From positions 62,001 through 126,000 of the forward strand of contig NZ_JASSOT010000047.1 in the NCBI RefSeq assembly GCF_030238365.1: 64,000 bases of DNA. Reading direction: 5' to 3'. This DNA comes from Lelliottia wanjuensis (GTDB lineage Bacteria > Pseudomonadota > Gammaproteobacteria > Enterobacterales > Enterobacteriaceae). Both the position numbers and the translations under genes were made by a program. The notes beneath the pieces are model-generated. The model saw nothing but the letters and a program-made list of their open reading frames with translations, searched no databases and was not told the DNA's origin. This document shows, in pieces, positions 26,570 through 37,986 of this stretch (its first letter is position 1; each line of letters opens with the position of its first letter).

Positions 26570-27778
26570 TCAGGCGATTTCCGCAGCCAGATGGACCTTT
26601 CCAAGACGGAGGGCATCCTGTGCGATCATTTTTTCTTCGTTGGTTGGGATCACGGCGCAGGGCACGCGGGACGTGTCTGCGGAGATGACGCGCTCACCGG
26701 CGCTGCCGGGCTGGGCGTTTTTCTCTTCATCAAGCTGGATGCCGAGCACCCGCAGGCGATCCGTCACCAGTTGGCGAATCAGCCGCGAGTTTTCACCGAT
26801 GCCGCCCGTAAAGATCACACCGTCCAGACGATGCAGGGACGCGGCATGACCGGCGATATGGCGGGCGATGCGATGGACGAAGGTCTCAATCGCCAGGCGG
26901 GCGCGTTCGTGTCCGTCGTGCCAGGCTTTTTCCAGGGTGCGCAAATCAGACGAGAGGCCGGAAAGCCCGAGCAGGCCGGACTCTTTGTTGACGACGCGCT
27001 CGAGATCCTCGAACGTCTGCCCAGTCTGCTCGGCAATCCACGCCATCGCACCAAAATCGACGTCGCCGCATCGCGTGCCCATCATCAGTCCTTCCAGCGG
27101 CGTCATGCCCATGGAGGTGTCCACGCTGCGCCCGTTGCGAACCGCGCAAATCGATGCCCCGTTGCCGAGGTGCGCAATCACCAGCCCGCTATCCGCTTCG
27201 GGAATATTCAGCAGCCCATAAGCCTGCTGAGAAACATAGCGGTGAGAGGTGCCGTGGAAGCCGTAGCGGCGCACGCCGAGCTCTTCGAAGAAGCGATACG
27301 GCAGACCGTAGAGATAAGCCTGAGGCGCGAGCGTCTGGTGGAAACTGGTATCAAACACCGCCACCTGCTGCACGCCGGGGAACAGCTGCTGCGCGGCTTC
27401 CACGCCGCTGAGATTGGCGTAATTGTGCAGCGGGGCCAGAGGCGACACCTGACGGATCTGGTCGATAACCTCATCAGTGATCAGGGTGGACTCACTGAAC
27501 AGGCTGCCACCGTGAGCGATGCGGTGGCCAATTAAGGCCACGCTGCTCATCAAGTCGCGCTTCTCCAGCTCCAGGGCGATGGCAGCCAACGCCCCTTCGT
27601 AGTCCTTGCGAGCCAGTGCGACTGGCTCGCTCCCGTTCACGGATATAAAGGCATTGTCGGTGTTCACGCCGTCGGCGATGCCGGTCATCAGTGCTTCGCA
27701 GCTCGCCGCATCCAGCACCGAAAACTTCACAGAAGACGATCCACAGTTAATGACCAATACAACCGGAAATTCATTCAT
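26570..27778 (-). CDS. tdcD: TdcD, propionate kinase
   Basis: A 402-residue ASKHA-fold acetate/propionate kinase, the same length as E. coli TdcD. It converts propionyl phosphate and ADP into propionate and ATP, the energy-yielding step of threonine fermentation. Visible signatures: [17 protein letters not shown] at the start (acetate kinase signature 1), [22 protein letters not shown] (signature 2), [22 protein letters not shown] in pieces, and FTGGIGENS. It sits between tdcC (30-base gap) and tdcE. Confidence 0.96.
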   Translation of the reverse strand: MNEFPVVLVINCGSSSVKFSVLDAASCEALMTGIADGVNTDNAFISVNGSEPVALARKDYEGALAAIALELEKRDLMSSVALIGHRIAHGGSLFSESTLITDEVIDQIRQVSPLAPLHNYANLSGVEAAQQLFPGVQQVAVFDTSFHQTLAPQAYLYGLPYRFFEELGVRRYGFHGTSHRYVSQQAYGLLNIPEADSGLVIAHLGNGASICAVRNGRSVDTSMGMTPLEGLMMGTRCGDVDFGAMAWIAEQTGQTFEDLERVVNKESGLLGLSGLSSDLRTLEKAWHDGHERARLAIETFVHRIARHIAGHAASLHRLDGVIFTGGIGENSRLIRQLVTDRLRVLGIQLDEEKNAQPGSAGERVISADTSRVPCAVIPTNEEKMIAQDALRLGKVHLAAEIA

Positions 27779-27808
27779 GTCTTTACTCCGCTCATCCTGA
27801 GCTTTGAA

Positions 27809-29143
<1,335 letters not shown>

Positions 29144-29153
29144 TTATCCTTAT

Positions 29154-30143
29154 TTATGCATCAACGAGGCCGGTAATTTGGGAAACGCGGGAAAGGTCGA
29201 TATTGCCGCCGGAAATAATACTAACCGTTTTGCGCCCCTGAATATAATGATCCAGTTTTCCGCTTAATAATGCAGCCGTTGCCAGTGCCCCAGCCCCTTC
29301 TGTCACCACTTTATTGCGCTGGATCAGCGCGACCATGCTGTTGCGAATATCGTCTTCGCTCACCAGCACGATGTCGTCGACTAATTCACGGACAATCTCG
29401 AAGGTTAAATTACCTGGACGAGAAACATCGCAACCGTCGGCTAATGTCCCGGTGGTACGGTGATTCATAATTTCCCCGGCGTAGTACGACGCCGCCATAC
29501 CGTGAACGTTTTCGGACTGCACGCCGATAATATTAATGGTTGGGTTAATGGATTTAATCGCCGTAGCTATCCCGGCAATTAATCCGCCGCCGCCGATCGG
29601 GACAATGACGTTATCGACATCATATAAGTCTTCGAGAATTTCCAGACCAATGGTGCCCTGCCCGGCAATGACTTTCACGTCGTCATACGGTGGAATAAAG
29701 ATGCGGCCTTCCAGTTCGACGATTTCGCTGACTTTAGCGATGGTGTCGTTAAAGTTCTCGCCGTGGAGTATCACTTCCGCGGAGTAATCGCGTGTGGCAG
29801 CCACTTTCGATTTCGGCGCGCCCATCGGCATCACCACTTTGCCGTCGATGCCGAGCATGGCGCAGGAGAGCGACACGCCCTGAGCGTGGTTACCTGCCGA
29901 GCACGCCACCACGCCTTTGCGGCGTTCGGCTTCGGTTAACGAGCTTAATTTGTTGAAGGCACCGCGAATTTTAAACGAGCCGGTGCGCTGCATATTTTCA
30001 AACTTCAGGAAAATTTCACCCTTGCAACGCTCGCTCAGATAATTCGAACGCGGCATACCGGTTTTATAAATTTTACCCGCCAGACGTTTGCGAGCATCTT
30101 GTATTTCTTCAATCGTTACCGGAAGATCGTAAGTAATGTGCAT
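29154..30143 (-). CDS. tdcB: TdcB, catabolic threonine dehydratase
   Basis: A 329-residue PLP enzyme, the same length as E. coli TdcB, that deaminates threonine to 2-ketobutyrate and serine to pyruvate. The PLP lysine is Lys58 in [24 protein letters not shown] is the phosphate-binding glycine loop; [13 protein letters not shown] is the Asn-containing PLP ring contact. The enzyme is activated by AMP in E. coli. The start at 30143 was chosen because it gives MHITYDLP as in E. coli and has AGAGGATTAT upstream; an in-frame ATG at 30167 would add eight residues. It follows tdcA after 100 bases. Confidence 0.96.
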   Translation of the reverse strand: MHITYDLPVTIEEIQDARKRLAGKIYKTGMPRSNYLSERCKGEIFLKFENMQRTGSFKIRGAFNKLSSLTEAERRKGVVACSAGNHAQGVSLSCAMLGIDGKVVMPMGAPKSKVAATRDYSAEVILHGENFNDTIAKVSEIVELEGRIFIPPYDDVKVIAGQGTIGLEILEDLYDVDNVIVPIGGGGLIAGIATAIKSINPTINIIGVQSENVHGMAASYYAGEIMNHRTTGTLADGCDVSRPGNLTFEIVRELVDDIVLVSEDDIRNSMVALIQRNKVVTEGAGALATAALLSGKLDHYIQGRKTVSIISGGNIDLSRVSQITGLVDA

Positions 30144-30243
30144 ATAATCCTCTTTATAATAATTCATTTTCTGTAAACAAAATCTGGGTGTCAGCGAGGA
30201 ATATTCCTCACCGGGTGTTTTAAAATGGATGCTGCTAAAAATA

Positions 30244-31185
30244 TTATTCAGTTAATGTCAGCTGTTTTCGCCTTTCGCTGTTTTGCGCGGAATATTGCTT
30301 CGCCAACTCCACTAATACCGAAGCGGATTTTTTAATACGATAATTTTTTGACCAGACGGCGGCATAGCGTGCCACGGGTAATTCATCTTCCACCGGCAGC
30401 ACCACAAACTGGTCTGAACCGAATGGCGTAATCATGTCTCTCGGGATCACGGTGAGATAATCGGCATTGAGAACCAGGTTATAGATGGTGACGACGGAAT
30501 CGGTCTGGACGATGTTTTCGATGCTGATGTGGTTATTCTGAAGGGTGGTTAATAATTCTTTGTAGTAGCCCATATCGGTTTGCGGCATCACCCACTGCTC
30601 ATGCGTGAGCGATGCCAGTGTCGTCGTTGTGGTGCACGTTCGTGTTTTACTCGCCACCAGCACAAACTCGGACTCAAACAGCGGCTCGACGTGCAGGTCC
30701 TGCAGCAGCATCTCATCGCTCAGGGTGCCGATGGCGAAATCCAGCCGACCGTCGCGAATGGCCGGGAGGAACGAAGAGAGCTGCGCTTCAAACATGGAGA
30801 CGCGCGCTTTCGGGAACACTTCCTTGAACTTTTTGATCATGCTGGAGAGGAACGTGAAGCCAATCAGCGACGGGTAGCCGAACGAAACGTCGATAACGGT
30901 ACTGAAGCTCAGGCTGTTCATCTCACTGACCATGTTCTTCATTTCGCGGGTGATGGATTCGGAGTACGCGAGGAGGGTTTGCCCCGCGCTGGTCAGCTTC
31001 ACGCCGGTGTTTTTGCGCACAATCAGCTCAACGCCAAAGTAGGATTCGATATCATTGATGATTTTGCTGACGGCCGGCTGAGTCAGGCCAAGTTGTCGGG
31101 CGGCAGAACCGATAGATCCACTTTTAATGACTTCCTGAAATACAACCAGATGTTGCGTTTTCGGTAGAATAATAGTGTTCGTCAT
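30244..31185 (-). CDS. tdcA: TdcA, LysR-type activator of the tdc operon
   Basis: A 313-residue LysR regulator (E. coli TdcA is 312). HTH at about residues 10-65: [21 protein letters not shown] and [21 protein letters not shown]. The effector domain ([35 protein letters not shown]) is close to E. coli TdcA. It is the first gene of the tdc unit and activates its own operon. A CRP-like site lies 60-76 bases before the start, as expected for a catabolite-controlled anaerobic operon. No recognisable tdcR is found upstream. Confidence 0.95.
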   Translation of the reverse strand: MTNTIILPKTQHLVVFQEVIKSGSIGSAARQLGLTQPAVSKIINDIESYFGVELIVRKNTGVKLTSAGQTLLAYSESITREMKNMVSEMNSLSFSTVIDVSFGYPSLIGFTFLSSMIKKFKEVFPKARVSMFEAQLSSFLPAIRDGRLDFAIGTLSDEMLLQDLHVEPLFESEFVLVASKTRTCTTTTTLASLTHEQWVMPQTDMGYYKELLTTLQNNHISIENIVQTDSVVTIYNLVLNADYLTVIPRDMITPFGSDQFVVLPVEDELPVARYAAVWSKNYRIKKSASVLVELAKQYSAQNSERRKQLTLTE

Positions 31186-31245
31186 ATTCTGCTCTTATTT
31201 CCTTATGCCGTGGCAGAATTCTACTCATTATTGATGACGAGGGTA

Positions 31246-31261
31246 TGTGCTGTTACTCACA
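31246..31261 (-). promoter_or_regulatory. CRP site of the tdcA promoter
   Basis: TGTGC-N6-TCACA matches 9 of 10 conserved CRP positions and is centred about 68 bases before the tdcA ATG. The E. coli tdcA promoter is known to need CRP, which makes this motif credible. Confidence 0.7.
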
Positions 31262-31836
31262 GATTACTTTTTCATATTACACAGAGACTCTTCAACCCCC
31301 TCATTAACAGATATAAATCATACACTTACCATTAACTCAATCAATGAAACGCCTGATATTGATCAACAAAAGTCACGCAGATAAATTAAATTTATGGCAA
31401 TAACCATGATCTATTTATGGCGATAAACCAGAATGAATAAAGGTGATATTTCAGGCAATTAAAGGTGAATAAATAGACGTTATTTGCCTTAAACATTTTT
31501 GTATATTATCAAATAAGTTAATAAATACGTGTCAGCATCGGGAAAAGCGTCGAGGGCATCACACATTCACAAGGCAAATGTATTGAACGGAAAGATTTCG
31601 TTAATCTATGAGCCATAAATGAGTTACAAACCGACAGCATTCATAACATCCATTCAACACTGAAAAATGGCGGGTTTTCAGCGCGTAATTTTGTGAATGG
31701 GATCGCGTGGATTGGAAAAAAATCACTATTACGACCATAAACAGTGAAATGTGCTATTAGTCGCAAAAATGAGAATTGGTTTGATTTGGCGAGTCCGGTT
31801 TCGTGGCACTCAGTCTCTTTTCCCACATCTTAGGAT
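31262..31836. other. AT-rich intergenic region between tdcA and the chemoreceptor gene
   Basis: About 575 bases without a convincing gene. It includes several AT-rich, bent-DNA-like stretches and a repeated ATTTATGGC(A/G)AT near 31393-31427. In E. coli this side of tdcA holds tdcR; I find no matching frame. A 61-residue open frame at 31641-31826 on the minus strand lacks family features and I do not call it. Confidence 0.5.
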
Positions 31837-31868
31837 CTCACGTCAGGCAGTTTGCTGCCTGACGTGAG
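31837..31868 (-). terminator. Long perfect hairpin after the chemoreceptor gene
   Basis: CTCACGTCAGGCAG and CTGCCTGACGTGAG form a perfect 14-bp stem around a TTTG loop, 18 bases past the stop at 31887. No U-run follows on either strand, so it is more an RNA-stabilising 3' hairpin than a standard terminator. Confidence 0.55.
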
Positions 31869-31886
31869 GAAGTGACGTGACAAGAT

Positions 31887-33806
31887 TCAGAACTGAACCC
31901 AGTCGTTTTGTGGCTGCGCGGCTTGTATAACCAGCACAGGCTTGACTGTCTGCGCTTCGCTCGCCCGCTGGGTAGCTGCAGTAGAGACTTTGAACACGGA
32001 GACCACTTTTTCCAACTGGACGGCCTGCCCTTCCAGCGAGCTGGCGGCGGCAGAGGACTCTTCCACCAGCGCCGCATTTTGCTGAGTGGTGGTGTCCATC
32101 TCGGCCATCGCCTGGGCAATTTGTGAAATACCGCGGCTTTGTTCGTCCGTAGCGGAAGCAATCTCGCTCATGATGTTGCGCACCTGTGCCACGGAACTCT
32201 CAATACGCGTCATCGCTTCCCCCGCCCCTTCGACAAGGTTAAAGCCAGTGTCGACAAACACCGCCGATTCGTTGATCAGGTTTTCAATTTCTTTCGCCGA
32301 CTGGGCGCTGCGTTGAGCAAGGCTGCGCACTTCCGCCGCGACCACTGCAAATCCTTTCCCCTGATCGCCCGCGCGTGCAGCCTCAACGGCGGCATTCAGC
32401 GCCAGGATATTCGTCTGGAAGGCGATGCTGTTAATGACCGTGGTGATCTCTGAAATGCGGCGCGAGCTGATACGCACATTCTTCATGGTGTCGATCACTT
32501 TCTGCGAGATTTGGCTCCCTTCGCTGGCATTTACTGAGGCTTCCTGGGCCAGTACGCGGGCGTGATTGGCATTTTCTGCGTTCAGGGCCACGGTGGAGGT
32601 TAGCTCTTCCATACTGGCTGCCGTTTGAACCACGGCGGCAGACTGCTGCTCGGTACGCGACGACAGATCTAAATTGCCAGCGGCAATTTCCGACGCTGAA
32701 CGCGCCACGCTGTCCACCCCTTCCCGCACATCACGAATGATGCTTTTCAGGCTTTCATTCATGGTGGCAACCGCCTGCATCAGGAGACCTAATTCATCCT
32801 GGCGGGTATGGGTGAGGTTTCCAGTGAGATCGCCTTTGGCAATCTGTTCGGCCACCCGTAAGGTTTCATTGAGCGGGCGGGTGATCGACCGGGTGATCGC
32901 CATCGCCAGCAGTACGGCTAGCACGATACCCGCGGCGGCTACGGTAGCCATTTGCCATTGCACGCTAATGACGGCATCAACCATTTTTTGCTGCTGCAGA
33001 TTAGAGAGCGCCTGGATGTCCTCCGTCAGGATCTCCGCTTTATCAGTTAAATTATCGGAAAGTGAAGTTTGCACGCCCCAGACGTTACGGTAATTTCTCA
33101 GCTCCTGACTAATGCGATTGATGCTGTCGATGTTGGTCTGCATCATCGCCCGTCGCGCGTCGGGCAGCATCGTTAAAAGCTGTTCAGAGATGGTTTTACC
33201 GTTCTGCAGGAACGTCGTGACGACTTTCTGTTGCTCCAGCGTCGGATGCTGTTTATAGAGCGTCAATTGTGAATCAATGTCACTCATCGTGAAGGCCGCT
33301 TGGGCGCTCAGTAATGCTTCTGCAGGCGAGAGCGACGGGTCCCGGCTCTGCTGGATAATGAGAGCGGCATTGCTGGAAAGTATCTGAGAAGAGAGCTGTT
33401 CTTCACTCTGCTTTTTTTCCGCAATGGCTTTGTTAAAGGGGGTCAGCGCGGCAATGTAGTCATTCACGGCATCAGTGGTCGTGTTCAGTGCGGCTTTACC
33501 ATCCACCGACCAGCTAAAGCGGTGCAGCAGGTTAAGGGTCTCCAGTAACTCTCCCGTCCCATCGTTAATGTTATCCAGATATTTTTGATCCATGGTGTAC
33601 TGGAAATTCGTACGCGCAACACGAATTGACGAAAGGGATTTGTAGAGATTCGTGGCTAAATTGCTTTTGGTCGCTTTATCCTGAATCGCGTTAAGTCCCA
33701 GTAAACCCGATGAAAGTATCATGAGGGTAACCAGCAGGATCACCGAAAACCCCAAGAATAGTTTTCGGCTAACTTTTAAATTCATAAAGTGATTTGTTAA
33801 GCTCAT
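31887..33806 (-). CDS. Methyl-accepting chemotaxis protein
   Basis: A 639-residue transmembrane chemoreceptor. TM1 is at residues 17-38, a periplasmic all-helical ligand domain spans about 39-284 (large for a four-helix bundle, the size of a helical bimodular HBM domain), TM2 about 285-304, HAMP about 305-357, and the cytoplasmic signalling domain follows. The hairpin tip is intact ([20 protein letters not shown]). The last residues, NDWVQF, fit the xWxxF tether for CheR/CheB seen in Tar and Tsr. TAGGAGC precedes the ATG at 33806. Ligand unknown. It sits between tdc and rnpB where E. coli has other small genes. Confidence 0.93.
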   Translation of the reverse strand: MSLTNHFMNLKVSRKLFLGFSVILLVTLMILSSGLLGLNAIQDKATKSNLATNLYKSLSSIRVARTNFQYTMDQKYLDNINDGTGELLETLNLLHRFSWSVDGKAALNTTTDAVNDYIAALTPFNKAIAEKKQSEEQLSSQILSSNAALIIQQSRDPSLSPAEALLSAQAAFTMSDIDSQLTLYKQHPTLEQQKVVTTFLQNGKTISEQLLTMLPDARRAMMQTNIDSINRISQELRNYRNVWGVQTSLSDNLTDKAEILTEDIQALSNLQQQKMVDAVISVQWQMATVAAAGIVLAVLLAMAITRSITRPLNETLRVAEQIAKGDLTGNLTHTRQDELGLLMQAVATMNESLKSIIRDVREGVDSVARSASEIAAGNLDLSSRTEQQSAAVVQTAASMEELTSTVALNAENANHARVLAQEASVNASEGSQISQKVIDTMKNVRISSRRISEITTVINSIAFQTNILALNAAVEAARAGDQGKGFAVVAAEVRSLAQRSAQSAKEIENLINESAVFVDTGFNLVEGAGEAMTRIESSVAQVRNIMSEIASATDEQSRGISQIAQAMAEMDTTTQQNAALVEESSAAASSLEGQAVQLEKVVSVFKVSTAATQRASEAQTVKPVLVIQAAQPQNDWVQF

Positions 33807-33837
33807 ATATGCTCCTACAATATCGGCTCTTGCCGAT

Positions 33838-34479
33838 GAGAAATACTCTTATTATCTTCCATCATTGATGGAATGGATATTCCCAGACATTAGCTATCAA
33901 AATGAAAAAACCTTCACCGAGAGGATCTTCGTTAACACATTGATAATTAACCCCGTAACGGTAATGTTTGAGGTTGTCATTAAAGCCAGTAAATATAGTT
34001 ATTATTAATAATATATAAAATATTTATAATTATAAGAGCATTAGATAAATAGCTGAAAAATCAAATCTTTAAACAATGATAAGAAACACTGCATAAAGAG
34101 ATCGGGAAATATCCAGAGAAAATTTAATTTAAATGCTTTTTTTGTGCGCCACATATTTTTAATACTATTAACGATGCGGATTGTATGGCTGCCATGTAAT
34201 ACAGTCAAGTATTCCGCGAGCCTTCCAAATCGTTTATTCGAACATCTAAAATGATTAAAGCTAAATTAAATCACTCATTAAAAAGGCTGCCACACTAATA
34301 CCATAGTGGTATCTCCAGTTAAAAAAACCTGTATTTTCAATTAATATTTAGGTCAATTTTTCATACCACACCCTCGGTCATCGAGCGGTAAGTTTTCAGG
34401 ATTTGAACGCGTGAGTGCAAAAAAAAATAGTGTGGAAACGGGTTAAGCTGAAGAAAGGCAGCTTTCTCGCCCCCAGAAA
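33838..34479. other. AT-rich intergenic region between the chemoreceptor gene and the rnpB repeats
   Basis: About 640 bases of very AT-rich non-coding sequence with long A and T runs. The chemoreceptor promoter must lie in the first part. I see no gene, tRNA or clear operator. E. coli has yhaB and yhaC in this interval, and neither is recognisable. Confidence 0.5.
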
Positions 34480-34484
34480 GCAAA

Positions 34485-34506
34485 AACCCCGCCGAAGCGG
34501 GGTTTT
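34485..34506 (-). terminator. Distal (duplicated) rnpB terminator
   Basis: Identical hairpin to the proximal terminator, CCCCGCTTCGGCGGGG followed by TTTTT on the minus strand, in the second repeat unit. It gives a back-up stop for readthrough. Confidence 0.85.
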
Positions 34507-34595
34507 CTTAATGGTTGAAGCTGACCGATAAGCCGCGTTCTTTTAAGAATAGTGTCGTGGACAGTCATTCATCTTTCACGCCGTCCAGAAGCAAA

Positions 34596-34617
34596 AACCC
34601 CGCCGAAGCGGGGTTTT
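34596..34617 (-). terminator. rnpB terminator
   Basis: On the minus strand CCCCGC-TTCG-GCGGGG followed by TTTTT, a UUCG tetraloop hairpin seven bases beyond the mature 3' end of RNase P RNA. Confidence 0.92.
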
Positions 34618-34623
34618 CTTAAT

Positions 34624-35000
<377 letters not shown>

Positions 35001-35007
35001 GGCGCGA

Positions 35008-35036
35008 AGTATAGAGGGTTTGAGGGCCGCTGTCAC
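35008..35036 (-). promoter_or_regulatory. rnpB sigma-70 promoter
   Basis: On the minus strand, -35 GTGACA (35031-35036) and -10 TATACT (35008-35013) are separated by 17 bases, and the -10 box is 7 bases from the mature 5' end at 35000. A GC-rich discriminator (TCGCGCC) follows, as in stringently controlled stable RNA promoters. The -35 box overlaps the garK stop codon. Confidence 0.88.
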
Positions 35037-36178
35037 CCTTGCGTGCGCATCCCCACCTGCAAAGTCGCCGCGATGTTGCGTGACGAGCGATAAATGTTGT
35101 CAAACGCACCGCGGAAAGCCTCTTCTAGCGTGCCAATACTGTTGAGCACGCTGAAGACCGCGTCGATGCCGTACTGATGCACCACACCGACGTCGCTGGT
35201 CAAACTGCCCGCAATGCCGATCACCGGTTTGTGATATTTTTTGGCGACGTTTGCCACGCCCACCGGCACTTTACCGTGAATACTCTGGCTGTCGATGCGC
35301 CCTTCACCGGTCAGCACCAGGGTGCAGTCGTGGATATGCTCTTCGAGGTTTAGCGCCTGAGTGACAATCTCAATCCCGCTGCGCAGCTCTGCGCCGAGAA
35401 ACGCCATCAGCGCCGCGCCCATGCCGCCCGCCGCACCGGAACCCGGCACGTTTTTCACGTCGATCGACAGGGATTTTTTAATCACGTCCGCGAAGTGGCT
35501 GAGATTGCGATCGAGCTCGACGATTTTCGCCTCGTCGGCCCCTTTCTGCGGCCCAAAAATGCGCGACGCCCCTTTCTCGCCGATCAGCGGATTGGTGACA
35601 TCGCAGGCCACGCGAATGGTGCAGCCTTTCAGTCGTGGGTCCAGCCCGGAAATATCGATGTGGTTCAGCGCCATCAGGCTGCCACCGCCATCACCAATCT
35701 CCGTGCCGTTGGCGTCACACAGCTTCGCGCCCAGCGCCTGCACCATCCCGGCCCCGCCGTCGTTGGTCGCGCTGCCGCCAATGCCGATAATAATGTTGCG
35801 CGCGCCGTTATCCAGCGCCTGCAGAATCAGTTCGCCGGTGCCGCGAGAAGTGGTGATCAGCGGATTACGCTTTGCCGACGGCACCAGCGCCAGTCCGCTG
35901 GCGGCGGCCATTTCGATAATCGCGGTTGCGCCATCGCCGGACATTCCCCAGCAGGCCTTCACTTTTTCGCCCAGTGGGCCGGTGACCACGGCGTGGTGCT
36001 CAGTTCCCTGGGTGGCGGCAATCATCGCGTCGACCGTGCCTTCTCCGCCATCGGCGACAGGCACAGAGACATACTGAGCATCAGGAAAGATTTCCCGAAA
36101 TCCTTTTTCTATCGCCTGTGCCACCTCAAAGGCGGACAGGCTTTCTTTATAAGAGTCAGGGGCGATTACGATTTTCAT
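35033..36178 (-). CDS. garK: GarK, glycerate 2-kinase
   Basis: A 381-residue glycerate kinase of the GarK/GlxK family, the same length as E. coli GarK. It phosphorylates D-glycerate to 2-phosphoglycerate, the last step of galactarate and glucarate breakdown. Visible features: MKIVIAPDSYKESLSAFEVAQ at the start (ends within this stretch), PVADGGEGTVDAMIA, GIGGSATNDGGAGMVQALG, and VLTGEGRIDSQSIHGKVP. It is the last gene of garPLRK, separated from garR by a REP pair. Confidence 0.96.
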   Translation of the reverse strand: MKIVIAPDSYKESLSAFEVAQAIEKGFREIFPDAQYVSVPVADGGEGTVDAMIAATQGTEHHAVVTGPLGEKVKACWGMSGDGATAIIEMAAASGLALVPSAKRNPLITTSRGTGELILQALDNGARNIIIGIGGSATNDGGAGMVQALGAKLCDANGTEIGDGGGSLMALNHIDISGLDPRLKGCTIRVACDVTNPLIGEKGASRIFGPQKGADEAKIVELDRNLSHFADVIKKSLSIDVKNVPGSGAAGGMGAALMAFLGAELRSGIEIVTQALNLEEHIHDCTLVLTGEGRIDSQSIHGKVPVGVANVAKKYHKPVIGIAGSLTSDVGVVHQYGIDAVFSVLNSIGTLEEAFRGAFDNIYRSSRNIAATLQVGMRTQG

Positions 36179-36201
36179 AGTGGTAGCCTGTTACTGCACA
36201 A

Positions 36202-36267
36202 CGCCGGATGACGTTTCACTTATCCGGCCTACAGGGTAGGCCCGGTAAGCGCAGCGCCACCGGGCAG
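36202..36267 (-). repeat. REP pair between garR and garK
   Basis: Two inverted REP-like units (GCCGGATGACG...TTATCCGGCCTAC and GTAGGCCCGGTAAGCGC...CACCGGGC) in the 96-base gap inside the operon. Such elements can stabilise the upstream garPLR message relative to garK. Confidence 0.75.
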
Positions 36268-36274
36268 AACGTCA

Positions 36275-37165
36275 TTAGCGAGTGACTTCCACTTTCGCCA
36301 TTTTTTCGTAGTAGCACGCGATGGCGCTGTGATCCGCATTTCCCAGACCATCGGCACGCAGGGCCTGCATCATCTCCATCACCGCAGCGGTCAGCGGCAG
36401 CTGTGCGCCCACGCCGTGCGAGGTATCCAGCGCGTTCGCCAGATCTTTGATGTGCAGATCGATACGGAAGCCCGGTTTGAAGTTACGATCCATCACCATC
36501 GGCGCTTTGGCGTCCAGCACGGTACTGCCCGCCAGTCCGCCGCGAATCGCCTGATACACCAGATCCGGGTTCACGCCCGCTTTGGTCGCCAGGGTCAGGG
36601 CTTCAGACATCGCGGCAATGTTCAGCGCCACAATCACCTGGTTCGCCAGTTTGGTGACGTTACCCGCCCCGATTTCACCGGTGTGCACCACGGAACCGGC
36701 CATCGCTTTCAGCAGATCGTAATATTTATCGAAAATCGCTTTGTCGCCGCCGACCATGACGGAGAGGGTTCCGTCGATGGCTTTCGGCTCGCCGCCGCTC
36801 ACCGGCGCATCCAGCATCTCCACGCCTTTCGCTTTCAGCGCTTCGCTGATTTCGCGGCTCGCCAGCGGGGCGATAGAGCTCATGTCGATCAGCACCAGGC
36901 CCGGCTTCGCGCCTTCGATCAGGCCGTTTTCACCCAGCGCTACTTCCTGCACGTGCGGGGAGTTGGGCAGCATGGTGATGACCACGTCGCACTGCTCGGC
37001 AATCGCTTTGGCCGTGAGGGCCGTTTCGGCCCCGGCGGCAATCAGCTCGGCGATCACTTCCGGATTACGGTCGGACACCACCAGTGAGTAACCTGCTTTA
37101 ATCAGGTTTTTACTCATTGGTTTACCCATGATCCCCAGGCCAATAAAACCAACTTTCATCGTCAT
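36275..37165 (-). CDS. garR: GarR, tartronate semialdehyde reductase
   Basis: A 296-residue beta-hydroxyacid dehydrogenase that reduces tartronate semialdehyde to D-glycerate with NADH. The Rossmann motif GFIGLGIMGKPMSKNL starts at residue 6; DAPVSGGEPKA is the substrate signature, and GNVTKLANQVIVA holds the catalytic Lys. The sequence is nearly identical to E. coli GarR. Either ATG 37165 or ATG 37159 is possible (two residues apart); the former is used because GAGAGAACGTT is better spaced. Third gene of garPLRK. Confidence 0.95.
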   Translation of the reverse strand: MTMKVGFIGLGIMGKPMSKNLIKAGYSLVVSDRNPEVIAELIAAGAETALTAKAIAEQCDVVITMLPNSPHVQEVALGENGLIEGAKPGLVLIDMSSIAPLASREISEALKAKGVEMLDAPVSGGEPKAIDGTLSVMVGGDKAIFDKYYDLLKAMAGSVVHTGEIGAGNVTKLANQVIVALNIAAMSEALTLATKAGVNPDLVYQAIRGGLAGSTVLDAKAPMVMDRNFKPGFRIDLHIKDLANALDTSHGVGAQLPLTAAVMEMMQALRADGLGNADHSAIACYYEKMAKVEVTR

Positions 37166-37189
37166 AACGTTCTCTCTTCTCAGTGGTGA

Positions 37190-37960
37190 TTATTTTTTAA
37201 AGGAATCGGCTAATTTCTGCGTGGCAGAACGGAAGACGCCGAGATCGCTGCCAACGGCCACAAAGGTCGCGCCCCACTCCAGGTAACGGCGGGCGTCAGC
37301 TTCGACCGGTGCCAGGATGCCGCACGGTTTCCCGAAGGCTTTGGCACGGGCGAAAATGTGCTGAATAGCGCGCTGCACGTCCGGGTGGTTGGCGTTGCCG
37401 AGGTGACCCAATGCCGCCGCCAGATCGCTTGGGCCGACGAAGATCCCGTCCACACCATCGGTGGCGGCGATGGCATCGACGTTGTCCACGCCCTGCTGGC
37501 TCTCAATCTGAACCAGAATGGTGATGTTCTTGTTGGACTGGGCAAAGTAGTCCGGCACGGTGCCAAACATGTTGGCGCGATGGGAAACCGATACCCCGCG
37601 AATGCCTTCCGGCGGATAGCGAGTCGAGGCCACGGCCTGCACCGCCTCTTCTACCGTCTCCACAAAGGGGATCAGGAAGTTATAGAAGCCGATATCCAGC
37701 AGGCGTTTGATAATCACCGGCTCGTTGGTCGGGACACGCACCACCGGCGCGCTGTGGCTGCCTTTCAGCGCCATCAGCTGCGGAATAAAGGTGCTGATAT
37801 CGTTCGGCGCGTGTTCACCGTCGAGCACCAGCCAGTCAAAACCGGCCAGCCCCAGAACTTCGGTGCTGATCGGGCTTGCCAGCGCAGACCAGCAGCCAAT
37901 CTGAATCTCTTTTGCCGCCAGGGCCGCTTTAAACTTATTCGGGAAAATATCGTTACTCAT
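37190..37960 (-). CDS. garL: GarL, 5-keto-4-deoxy-D-glucarate aldolase
   Basis: A 256-residue class II HpcH/HpaI-type aldolase, the same length as E. coli GarL. It splits 5-keto-4-deoxy-D-glucarate into pyruvate and tartronate semialdehyde. [10 protein letters not shown] contains the catalytic His; [16 protein letters not shown] contains the metal-binding Glu; [11 protein letters not shown] holds the metal-binding Asp. The start at 37960 gives the E. coli-like N-terminus and follows AAGGTAAAAGCG; an ATG at 37975 is less likely. The gap to garP is 26 bases. Confidence 0.96.
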   Translation of the reverse strand: MSNDIFPNKFKAALAAKEIQIGCWSALASPISTEVLGLAGFDWLVLDGEHAPNDISTFIPQLMALKGSHSAPVVRVPTNEPVIIKRLLDIGFYNFLIPFVETVEEAVQAVASTRYPPEGIRGVSVSHRANMFGTVPDYFAQSNKNITILVQIESQQGVDNVDAIAATDGVDGIFVGPSDLAAALGHLGNANHPDVQRAIQHIFARAKAFGKPCGILAPVEADARRYLEWGATFVAVGSDLGVFRSATQKLADSFKK

Positions 37961-37986
37961 CGCTTTTACCTTCAATGAATCGTGAT

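Larger units (their letters stand above)
34480..34623 (-). repeat. Partial tandem duplication of the rnpB 3' end with its terminator
   Basis: Sequence matching the last roughly 50 bases of RNase P RNA and its terminator recurs 111 bases downstream of the real copy: the GCAAAAACCCC start is at 34591 for the first unit and 34480 for the second. The distal copy carries an insertion of about 12 bases (TTTTAAGAATA-like) in the RNA-derived part. E. coli K-12 has comparable 113-base repeats after rnpB. Confidence 0.88.

Noticed and set aside
31641..31826. 61-codon minus-strand frame as a tdcR equivalent
   Set aside because: No resemblance I can defend, no good ribosome site, and composition like the surrounding non-coding DNA.
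33806..33840. Sigma-28-like -10 box GCCGATAT upstream of the chemoreceptor gene
   Set aside because: It lies only about 10 bases from the ATG, leaving no room for a leader with the ribosome site, and the -35 region (GTATTTCT at the right spacing) does not match. The word is part of a hairpin.
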